The notes beneath the pieces are model-generated. The model saw only the letters and a list, made by a program, of their open reading frames with translations, had not been told where the DNA came from and did not search any database. From the NCBI GenBank assembly GCA_003162425.1, contig PMOK01000191.1:1-61299 (forward strand): a stretch of 61,299 nucleotides of DNA, given 5' to 3'. The position numbers were made by a program, and so were the translations under genes. This stretch comes from Bryobacterales bacterium (GTDB lineage Bacteria; Acidobacteriota; Terriglobia; Bryobacterales; Bryobacteraceae). Shown here one piece after another: positions 1 through 9,700 of the stretch; positions within the stretch are counted from its first letter, which is position 1, and each line of letters opens with the position of its first letter.

Positions 1-87
1 CACGCGCGTAGCGCACGCACTTCAGCGTGCCGCGTCGCCACTCCTGGCGACGCACGGTAGTAGTAAAGATTCAGCGACGACAGCCCA

Positions 88-216
88 CTAGTGTAGTGCG
101 TCATACAGAATGACGATTATGCCGAAGAGTGGGGCAGCCAATGCTGGCTGCCGCCGGATTACAGCACCCCACATTCGCTTACCATAATCTTCGGGAATTC
201 GGAGGCACTACACTAG
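88..216. repeat. 129-bp imperfect palindromic element with 12-bp terminal inverted repeats
   Basis: The 12-mer CTAGTGTAGTGC (88-99) recurs as its exact reverse complement GCACTACACTAG (205-216). Inside are nested arms: GTGGGG (129-134) with CCCCAC (167-172), and a central perfect hairpin GGCAGCC (133-139) / GGCTGCC (146-152). The element is too short to code for anything. It could be a MITE/REP-like non-autonomous element or a large terminator for a gene left of the window. No target-site duplication is visible. The rest of 1-286 shows no gene. Confidence 0.5.
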
Positions 217-286
217 CGCTCGCGAGAGATGTGGGCCGTGCTCGCGATCTTTGCGCCTGGAGCGCATCCCTGAGGTATGATGAATT

Positions 287-2104
287 TTGAATGCTTGGAA
301 ACTCTTGGTTTCAATATTAAGATCTGCCAAAGCGGTTCGCGCCGGGCTTCCTCAATCGCCTGGGTGCATTGAACGAAGCCGCGAAGCAGCAGTCACGCGT
401 TGGTTCGAGACGAGCGGCATTCACCGCTATTTAGTGGTGTTGTTGCTCCTCGCGGGCCGGGCTTCTGAAGCGCAAACCACTTGTGCAACCCAGCACACAG
501 ATAGCGGCGCTTTTATTTGCTATCCAAACCCATCCGAGAATGGTGGAGATTCGCTTGTTCCCGCCATTTTTCATTTGAGCGCGCAGGGAAACGCCGCCGA
601 CGGCCGGAAGATTGCCGGGTATAAGGTCCTGATCGACAACCGCGTGATCTACGAAAAAAAACTAATGGTTCCGATCCAGAAACTGTCAATCGAAACCAAC
701 TTCAAGTCACCGTTCGATTCCGGCTCACACACCTTGCAGGTCGTTATTCCTGGAATCGGGTCGGCAGAGGTGAACAAGCTTCAATTCTACCCGTCGGCAA
801 ACGCAAGCTTCTGCGAACCATTCAGCCGCACCGATCCGCGCATGTGCAGCCCGTCGCCTGTCGGAGGTTCTTTCCAGTGGTCCCTGCCGGAAGCCCCTCC
901 AGGCGCCTCAACGCCCGACGTCTTCGACAGATATTCGGCGTACATCAAGCTCTACGGCCTAAATCTCAAGAAGGTGGAGGCGGATGTTGCCGAGGCAATG
1001 GCAGTTGATGCCCAAGGAAACTTGTATATCGCATCGCACGCGTTTGCGGATGTGGATTTACGGAAGTACGGGCCTAACGGCAGCCTCCTCTATGCTTCAC
1101 TTATTCGTTCTTGTGGAGACGGCTTTCTCTCGGTGGCGGGCCTCGCTATCGACAGTACTGGGCGTGCCTGGATCGCAGGGAATACAACCGCTTGTCTTTC
1201 CACCACTCCAAATGCAATCCTGTCGCACCTTAGCCATGTAGGCCAGGCGCGTGGATTCGTTATGCTGGTGGACACCACGAAATCCACTTCCATGGCGCCA
1301 CTCTACGTTACCTATCTAGCTGATGTGGACAATCGAATCGCTGCAATTCGCGTGGATAGCGAGGGTAATGCGTACATCACCGGTACTACTGAATCTCTTG
1401 AATTCCCGCATGACTCATCGCTAAAAATCAGGGAAGGCTCCGCCCAATTGGGTCCCAGGAGATCAGGCTTTGTTGCGGCCCTGAACCCAACGGGATCAGG
1501 CCTGCTATGGTCGACAATATTGCCGGATGCGCAGTTGACGGCGCTTGCGCTCGACGACGCGGGGAATGTTTACGTCACAGGACGCGTGTCTTCGCAGAAG
1601 TCCTCGTCCGGAGCCGGCAGTGCAGCTCAACCGGGCAAGAAGACTTGCGGCGCTGAAGGCAAATTGACAATGGAATGCGGCGATGTTCTGGTTGCGGAAC
1701 TCTCGGATCGCGGCCGCCGGCTATCCTATGCCGCGTCGTTCGGAGGGCGGGCTGAGGAACAAGGCCAAACGATTTCAGCCACGGGGCAAGGTGCCTGGAT
1801 CTTCGTTACGGGTGACACAGATTCACCAGATTTTCCAACGTCATCGGCGGAGAATGACCGTCACCAGGAGGGTTTGCAGTCATTTGCGGTGGCCCTGCAG
1901 CCTTGTAGAAGCGGCGCCCAATATTCGCGGCTCCTCACGGAGGTGAGTAGCAATACCGCGCCAGCCATGGCGCTAACGCCCGCGCTGGATGCCTTCACAT
2001 CTGCGTTTTCGGGGGGAATTGCGGGCTACCAACGAGGAATAACCGGGCGGAAGCCTTTCGTGCCCGTTCAGCTTGCGCCGGAGTGCCCTTCTACCAAGCC
2101 ATGA
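287..2104 (+). CDS. Secreted SBBP-type beta-propeller protein
   Basis: A 605-residue protein with a hydrophobic export segment at about residues 47-62, ending near an A-Q cleavage site. The rest carries repeated blades of the form DAQGNLYIAS, DSTGRAWIAGNT, DSEGNAYITGTT and DDAGNVYVTGRV, which are hallmarks of SBBP (seven-bladed propeller) repeats common in Acidobacteria. An Ig-like segment of about 100 residues lies between signal and propeller. The start is TTG at 287; the ~45 residues before the hydrophobic stretch are unusually long for a signal peptide, so the true start may be an internal non-ATG codon. No catalytic motif is visible, so a structural or binding role outside the cytoplasm is inferred. 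It precedes the multicopper oxidase by 44 bp and may be co-transcribed with it. Confidence 0.75.
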   Translation: MNAWKLLVSILRSAKAVRAGLPQSPGCIERSREAAVTRWFETSGIHRYLVVLLLLAGRASEAQTTCATQHTDSGAFICYPNPSENGGDSLVPAIFHLSAQGNAADGRKIAGYKVLIDNRVIYEKKLMVPIQKLSIETNFKSPFDSGSHTLQVVIPGIGSAEVNKLQFYPSANASFCEPFSRTDPRMCSPSPVGGSFQWSLPEAPPGASTPDVFDRYSAYIKLYGLNLKKVEADVAEAMAVDAQGNLYIASHAFADVDLRKYGPNGSLLYASLIRSCGDGFLSVAGLAIDSTGRAWIAGNTTACLSTTPNAILSHLSHVGQARGFVMLVDTTKSTSMAPLYVTYLADVDNRIAAIRVDSEGNAYITGTTESLEFPHDSSLKIREGSAQLGPRRSGFVAALNPTGSGLLWSTILPDAQLTALALDDAGNVYVTGRVSSQKSSSGAGSAAQPGKKTCGAEGKLTMECGDVLVAELSDRGRRLSYAASFGGRAEEQGQTISATGQGAWIFVTGDTDSPDFPTSSAENDRHQEGLQSFAVALQPCRSGAQYSRLLTEVSSNTAPAMALTPALDAFTSAFSGGIAGYQRGITGRKPFVPVQLAPECPSTKP

Positions 2105-2148
2105 CGGTGCATTCCAACCCTATCAATGCAGATAAAGGATTCACCTAA

Positions 2149-3756
2149 TTGGCCACACGCCGACAATTCCTGACGTCGCTAGCCAGTGCAGGAACCGGAG
2201 CGCTGTTCCCTGGATCCCTGTGCGGCCAGTCGGACGAAGCGTCACCGAACGTGCTCGCGGGAGTCCGGCTTGAGCCCTTTGTCGATCCGCTATTCTTGCC
2301 ACCTGTTCTCCGGCCAACTTCCGTGATTTCTGGCTCGGAACATTACAAAATTACAATATCGGAGTTTCGCCAGAAATTTCATCGCGACCTGCCCCCGACT
2401 ATCGTATGGGGATTTGAAGGAATCACGCCCGGCCCGGTGATTGCAGCGCAGCGCGACCGTTCCGTCACAATCGACTGGTTGAACCGGTTACCGTCACAGC
2501 ATCGCCTAGTGATTGACCATACCTTGGATGGCGCGGGAAAGGACGTTCCCGCGGTACGAACGACGATCCATCTGCATGGCGGGCACGTGTCAGCGAGTAA
2601 TGACGGCTACCCCGAGGACTGGATCACTCCGGGAAAGCAGCAGCGGACAATCTACCCCAACCGGCAACTTGGCGCGACGCTCTGGTATCACGACCACGCC
2701 ATGGGAATAACGAGACTGAACGCCATGATGGGATTGGCGGGGTTCTATTTAATTCGCGACCCAGCGGAAGAACACCTGGGGCTGCCCGCCGGACGTTTCG
2801 ACATTCCGCTTGCGCTGCAGGATCGAATTCTCGATGCGGGCGGGCAGCTGGTGTATCCCATCGCGGAGACCGCCGAAGCCCCTTGGATTCCTGAGTTCTT
2901 GGGAACCAACATCGTGGTTAATGGCCGGGTGTCGCCCTACCTCGATGTGGAGCCGCAATTGTATCGCTTCCGCCTGCTAAATGCCTCGAACTCACGTATG
3001 TTTCATCTCTCGCTGGTGCCCCAGCAGCGCTTCATCCAGATTGGAACTGACGGCGGCCTTCTTCCCGAACCGGTTGTGCGTGGGGAGGTATTTATCGCAC
3101 CGGCAGAGCGTGTTGAAGTCATTTTGGATTTTCGCGGCCGCGAAGGTCGCCGCATCATGCTCGTAAACAATGCACCCATACCCTACCCTTCCGGTGGGGG
3201 ACCGGTTCCCGGGTTGGTGATGCAATTTCGAGTCGGCCGGCCGCTCAGCGCTGATATCAATACCAGCAGAATTCCCGAGACGCTTCGAGCAGTGCCGCGA
3301 TTGCAAGAGACGGCGGCGGTAAAGACGCGACGCCTAAAGTTGGTGGAAATCATGCCCATGAATGGACAGCCCCACCGCGTATTGCTGGATGGGCGGCGCT
3401 TCATGGATCCGGTCACCGAAGATCCAGTGAATGGAAGCATCGAGATTTGGGAGTTCGTGAATACGACGATCGATGCTCACCCCATTCATCTACACGCAGT
3501 TCATTTTCAACTGCTCGATCGCCGTCCTTTCGACGTTCGCCGCTACCAAAGCACGTCCGAAGTGGTCTTGACTGGCAAGGTGCTGCAATCGGCAGCGGAA
3601 GAACGCGGCTGGAAGGACACAGTCCTTTGCCCGCCGGGACAGGTAACTCGAATCATCATCCCGTTTGCCGGAGAGCCGGGACGCTTCGTCTGGCACTGCC
3701 ATATGCTCGAACACGAAGATAACGAGATGATGCGGCCATTTCTGCTGCGCGCTTGA
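2149..3756 (+). CDS. Tat-exported CotA-type multicopper oxidase
   Basis: A 535-residue oxidase with all four copper-binding motifs: HLHGGHV (about 141-147), WYHDH (about 179-183), HPIHLHAVHF, and a C-terminal HCHMLEHEDNEM that gives the type-1 Cys, the His ligands and the axial Met. The HPIHLH...LDRRPFD context resembles the spore-coat CotA/bilirubin-oxidase branch. The N-terminus has a twin-arginine pattern (TRRQFL, residues 3-8), consistent with export of a folded copper enzyme. The start is TTG at 2149. Family members oxidise phenols, bilirubin or metal ions with reduction of O2 to water; the substrate here cannot be told. It converges with the giant gene on the opposite strand, leaving only 34 bp between them. 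Confidence 0.9.
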   Translation: MATRRQFLTSLASAGTGALFPGSLCGQSDEASPNVLAGVRLEPFVDPLFLPPVLRPTSVISGSEHYKITISEFRQKFHRDLPPTIVWGFEGITPGPVIAAQRDRSVTIDWLNRLPSQHRLVIDHTLDGAGKDVPAVRTTIHLHGGHVSASNDGYPEDWITPGKQQRTIYPNRQLGATLWYHDHAMGITRLNAMMGLAGFYLIRDPAEEHLGLPAGRFDIPLALQDRILDAGGQLVYPIAETAEAPWIPEFLGTNIVVNGRVSPYLDVEPQLYRFRLLNASNSRMFHLSLVPQQRFIQIGTDGGLLPEPVVRGEVFIAPAERVEVILDFRGREGRRIMLVNNAPIPYPSGGGPVPGLVMQFRVGRPLSADINTSRIPETLRAVPRLQETAAVKTRRLKLVEIMPMNGQPHRVLLDGRRFMDPVTEDPVNGSIEIWEFVNTTIDAHPIHLHAVHFQLLDRRPFDVRRYQSTSEVVLTGKVLQSAAEERGWKDTVLCPPGQVTRIIIPFAGEPGRFVWHCHMLEHEDNEMMRPFLLRA

Positions 3757-3790
3757 GCAGCAGCGGAACACACCAGATGCAAGGTGCTCG

Positions 3791-6700
3791 TTAATTCGCC
3801 GGCAATATCTCGCAGATGCTCAAATTGTAGCGATCCGTGGCCGGCGCCGTATCGTTGATGGTCACTGTGGTCCCACTCAGTGGCGTGGGGCTGGTCTGCA
3901 TTTGCACCCAGTAGGTGTCGCCGGAGGATGCCAGGTCTTGATGTACCAGAGTCTGGCCGGCGCCAAGGGTCCGGGCGCTCGCCTTGTCGAAGTCGTTCCC
4001 CACGCCGATGACCCAGGACCCGTTTTGGGTTGTCACCAGCGACGCCGAGGGAGCGCCGGGTTTTGCGTTGGCGCTCTTGGTAGCCCCGATTGCACCAGAT
4101 CCATTGGTACCTGTAGCATTTGCTCCCTTAAACGTAACCACCGTCATGGAGGAGACGACGCTGTGTGAAATGGTCGCCGTGACGGTTACGTTGGTCAAGG
4201 CCGAAGGAGCGAAAGCCCGCCAGATTTCAGCGGTGCCGCTCTGTGTATTGGTACGAAGCACCAGCACCCAGGTTAGACCTGCGCCAGTGATGCCGGTCAC
4301 GGTGGTGTTCGTTCCGGAGACGTAATCCGTGGAGACAAAGGCGAGGAGCAATTCGTTTGATGTGGTGGTTGAGAATGCGGACGTGGCTAGGGTTGTACTT
4401 GCCGCAGTTCCGTCCTTAGAGACCTTCGCGTCGATCGCGAGCGAACTTGCCTGAACCGCTTGCGCCGTGAAGCCGGCGCCGGTTATATTCGATCCGCTTA
4501 CAGTCTCATTTAGACTGGTGGGGCTGAACGTAAATCCAGACTTACTGGGTGTGACGGTGTAGCTTCCATTTACCAGACCAGTAAAGCTGTAGTTGCCGGA
4601 ACCATCCGCCGTGGTGGTGGCGCTGGCCTTTCCACTGAGCGTTACGGTGGCTCCGCCGCCCGAGGTAATTGTTCCAGAAATGCTATAGGTCTGGACTGCG
4701 AAATTGGCGAGGGTTATGTTGGCCCCGTTAACGGTCTCCGGCAGGTTCGCCGGGCTAAAGGTAAGGCCCGTCTTGCTGGGAGTCACGGTGTAGCCGCCAT
4801 TCAGCAGTCCTGCAAAGCTGTAATTGCCGGAACCATCCGCTGTGGTGGTGGCGCTGGCCGCTCCACTGAGCGTTACGGTTGCTCCCGTGCTCAAAGATGC
4901 CGGGCTGATGGTGCCTGAAATGGTGAAGGATGGCACCGTGAAATTGGCGTTGCTGAGGCTTGCTCCATTGATAGTCTCCGGCAGATTCACCGGGCTGAAG
5001 GTGAGGCCGGTCTTGCTGGGAGTTACGGTGTAGGACCCATTAGCCAAACCAGAAAAGGTGTAAACACCCGATGCATTTGCCGTGGTTGTGGCAGTGGACG
5101 TGCCGCTGAGAGCGACAGTCGCTCCATTGCCGAGAGAAGCTGGGGTAATGGTTCCCGAAAGGCTGTAGGTCGCGACCGTGAAGTTGGCGGTTATGTTTGC
5201 ACCGTTCACAGTCTCTGGCAAACTCGACGGACTGAAGGTGAGCCCGGCAAAGCTGGGAGTTACCGTGTAAGGTCCATTCACCAGTCCGGAGAAAGTGTAA
5301 GTGCCGGAGCCGTTGGTGGTGGTTGTCGCGCTCGAAGTCCCGCTCAGCGTCACTGTCACGCCGACACCCGAAGAGAGCGGGCTGATGGTTCCAGAGATGC
5401 TGAAGGAACCAGTTGCCTGCGCGGTGAAATTCACCGTTGTCAGATTCGCTCCATTCACCGTGACGGACTGGTTCGGCGGAGTAAACGTGTAACCGGTCTT
5501 GCTTGGCGTTACTGTGTAAGGGCCGTTGACCAGCCCTGTGAAGGAGTAATTTCCATTAGCATCGGCCGCGGTAGTCGCACTCGACGTTCCGCTCAGCGTT
5601 ACTGTCGCACCGGCCCCGCCGGCGGTTGGACTAATGGTTCCGGAAATACTCCAGGACGTTCCAGCTTGCAAGGTGAAGTTTACACCGGTCTGACTGGCGC
5701 TATTGAGAGTAACGGGCTGGTTCGGAGGTGTGAAAATGTATCCGGTTTCGCTCGGAGTGACTGTGTAGGAGCCATTGGTTAAAGCTGTAAACGAATAATT
5801 CCCGTTGGCGTCGGCGACCGTGGTCGCGCTCGACGTTCCGGTCAACGCCACTGTTGCGCCGGCTCCGCCGCCACTACCGCCTGCGCCAAACGCCACGGTG
5901 ATGCTGGTATAGGCGATTCCGCTTGAATCCAGGGTACCGGTCGGAGTGATCGTTCCAGTGCCTGGATACAGGCCCGTCTCGATAGCCGTCACAATGGTCT
6001 CGTCCATGGTGAAAGAAACCGGTGTAGTTCCTGCTGTGGGGTTGCCGCTGGCGTTGTCAAAATCACATAACAGGAAATCGTCGGCTTGCGTAAGCGTGAT
6101 CGAACCGCAACTCACGTTATTACTGCCGGAAGTAGAAGTTCCAGTGTGCGGTGTAGCCCATGCCACTGCTTTTGCATTGGCAGGTAACGCTAACTCAAAG
6201 AAGGTTCCACCCACCTCAGAGCAACTTGTACTCACGCACTGACTCGCTACGGGTTGCGCTGTAATGGTCGGCCAGGCGGCTACGTTGACCGCATAGTGAC
6301 AACTCATCCCATAGGCCGTTTGATCCTGTACTTCCACGAAATCGGTGGTGGCATTGTTGTCGCAACGATACCAGGTATTCCCGTGGCTATCGGTCATATT
6401 GACCGTGGCGCCGGGAGTAAAGTTTGAGAACTGCCCGATGTAGACCAATGCATCCCCGGCCTTGACATTCAGCAGAGTCGGCCAATCCGTATTGCCGGTT
6501 TCCGAGCTGTGGGTGGATTGAACGTAGGAGCAACCGCTGCAGCCCCCTCCGCCGCTGCCGATCGTTCCAGAAATGCTCCAGGAAGCAGTTGGCTGCGCAG
6601 TGAAATTTATCCCTGTCTGATTCGTTCCACTGAGTATCACGGGCTGGTTCGTGGGAGTGTAGGCGTAACCGATTTGAGCCGGTGTAACTGTGTACGAGCC

Positions 6701-9700
6701 GCTGGACAATGCTGTAAACGAGTAGTTTCCGTTTGCATCGGCAAGCGTGGTTCCGGTTGCGCTTCCGCTGAGGGTAACCGTGGCGCCCGCCCCACCCGAC
6801 TTCGGAGTGATGGTTCCAGAAATGCTCAAGGTCCCGGGCGGAATAGCAGTAAAGGTCGCGCCGGTGAGATTGGCTCCGTTAACCGTCTCCGGCAAGCTGG
6901 TCGGCGTAAACGTGAATCCGGCTTTGGTGGGTGTTAAGGTATAGGTCCCATTGGCCACACCGGTAAAAGTGAAATTTCCAGAACCGTCGGCAGTTGTTGT
7001 TTGGGTGCTCCCACCGGCAACAGTCGCGCTCAAAGTGAGTGTGGTCCCGCTCCCCGAAGTTGGCGGGCCGACATTACCGGAAACAGTGAACGTGGGCACG
7101 GCGGTCCCAGCGAAGTTAATGCCGCCCTGATTACTTCCGCTGACCGTAACGGACTGATTTGGAGGACTGAATGTGTAGCCGCTATGGTTGGGCGTTACTG
7201 TATAGATGCCGTTCGTCAGATTCGAAAAGCTATAAGCGCCGGTGCCAGTCGCAGTCGTAGTGGCGCTGACCGGTCCGCTAAGGATCACCTGTGCACCGCT
7301 GCCTGCCGCGTTGGGACTGATAGTTCCCGAAATACCACCTGTTTGCGTGGATTGGGAGGAGGAAGCAAGAATCTCGCAGATTGTCAGATTGTACCGATCC
7401 GTTGTGGGTGCGGTATCGCTAATCGTAACCGTGGTACCGCTCACAAAGACCGCTGCGCTCTCCATCTGTACCCAGTAGGTGTCACCGGTCGAAGTCAGGT
7501 ATTGGTGGAGCACGTTCTGGCCGGCGGCCGGCGTTCGAGCGGTCGCGTTGTCAAAATCGTTGCCGACGCCGATTACCAAGGAATTGTTCCCCGTGGTAAC
7601 TAAAGCCGCTGTTGGCGCCCCCGAGCCGGCGCTTCCGCTCTTAGTCGCGCCGATCGCGCCGGAACCGTTCGTACCAGAGGTGTTGACGCCGATGAAGGTC
7701 ACCACTGTTATCGAGGAACTGACGCTCTGAGATAGTGCCGCAGTGACCGTTACGCTGTTCAGTTGGGAGGGCGCGAATGCCCGCCAGATTTCCGAGGTTC
7801 CGCTCTGAGCGTTCGTTCGGGCCACCAGCGCCCAAGTGAGCCCCGCACCGCTGACGCCCGTGACGGTTGTATTCGAACCCGACACATAATCGGTGGAGAT
7901 AAAGGCGAGCAGCAATTCGTTGGATGCGGACGTCGAAAATGCGGAAGTGGATATCGTCGAACTCGCTGTGCTGCCGTCTTTGGACGCCTGTGTGTCAATC
8001 GAAATCGGCGGCCTCGGGACGTTGACCGTGACGCCTTGTGAAGGGGTCTCGAGATTACCGCTGTCATCGACAGCCCGGCTCAACAGTTGTATCGACCCGG
8101 CGGTGAGGGGCGTCCAAGTGTAGGTCCAACTCCCGCGGCCATTGGCGGGATGCCAAGTCATTCCGCCGTCGGTGGAGACCTCTACTCCGCCCACCACGCC
8201 GCCTCCGGCGTCGGACGCGGTTCCCGTTATCGTCAACGTCACACCCAGTTGTTCGACCGCTGCCTGGACAGGCAACGTGATGACGGAAGTGGGAGGCGTT
8301 GTGTCGGTTGAGGGCACGGCAAGCACAAGCCCCCCTATCAGTGTGGCCGGCTGAACGCCCATGTCGGCGAAGAGATTAACAGTTGCCTGCTGCATGTCCG
8401 GGTCGGCTGGCGGGTTCGTGGAAAGCACACTGGTAAAGGGATTGTCATGATTCGCGTCGAGTCCCCACGCAAATTGAATAGTCCCGGCGCCAAACACCAG
8501 TGCGCCGCTCGGCGCACGGTAAAGCGTCATGTGATGCGTGGCCGTACCCGCACCGTAGGTGGCTCCGTAATCGAGTAGAAGGTCGAGGGTCAAGGTGTAT
8601 GTGGCGGTCGACAAATGGAACAAGCCGGCAGGACGTGAGCCATTATCGACATCCTCGTCCCATTCGTAGCCCAGGGTGCCTTGCGGAAGCATCCCCGTCT
8701 GTCCCGAGGTAAGCTTCGCCAAACTCGTATTGCGCCAGAAACGCATTGCGCCGTCCGCTTGAGGCACTTGTATCTGGAGGTTGCCCGGATTGTCCGGTCC
8801 GTCGCCGTTCACCATGAAGAGTGTGCCGGTAAGCTCGTTTTCCGGACGGCCGCCATCCGCCGGAGGGCTGAATCTGGGGTCGCGCCAGGTACCGGTCCAG
8901 GTTGGGGGATCTTCGGGGTCGGGGATACCGCCGCTCGAAGTACCGTCCAGGGTTTCCTTGTAGCAGACCAGGGTGCGATAAGGCGTGTTGGTTCCGTCTA
9001 TGCTGTTTTCCCAACGTGTCTTCCAAAACACCTCGTTTCCGCTGAAAAACGCCAGATTGACGCCGGCGTTGCGGGCGGCTTCTACGTTGGCGCGTTGGTT
9101 TGAGGAAACATATTCATCGTGACCGGAAGATATATAGATTTTGTGGTTTAAGATTAGGCCGCCGTTGCGCTCGGCGTCGAGGCCGGTAAAGTACGTAACG
9201 TCATATCCGTTCGCCTCGAGAAAGCGGACCATGGGATACTCGGCGCCGTAGACCCACGTTGCCGATTCCTCGTTAAATGTTCGGGTGATGAACGGCCGGT
9301 TATAGCTAACCTTATAAGACCGAATCGGCAAGTTCCAAGTGGTCGGCCCGCCGTACAAGCCGTCACCGCCGTAGGTGTTGTACGCTTGCCATGTTTCATC
9401 GGATGTTTGGTAATAAATAGCGGAATGGCTGGAATCGTTGCGGACGATGAAAAAGATTTGACTGTCCCCGCCCGTGTCCGTCCGTGTCAAGAGAGCGAAA
9501 TAGATCCCCGAAGTCGCATTCGCCGGTACTTGCCAGGAGCCCGACACGGCCCAATTCCCACAATCATAGAGGCTTGTGGCCGCGTTGGTCAGACAGGCGG
9601 GCTGTGTCTGGGGAAGCTTAGCGGTTGGGCTTAAACTGGTGATAAAACGCGCACCGTTGCCCTGGTAATATCCCTGCCGGTAAATGTCGATGGTATACGC

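Noticed and set aside
4450..7340. Regularly spaced repeats that could suggest a CRISPR array
   Set aside because: The units are ~230-250 bp, diverged, in frame and translate to carboxypeptidase-like protein repeats. No short direct repeats with unique spacers.
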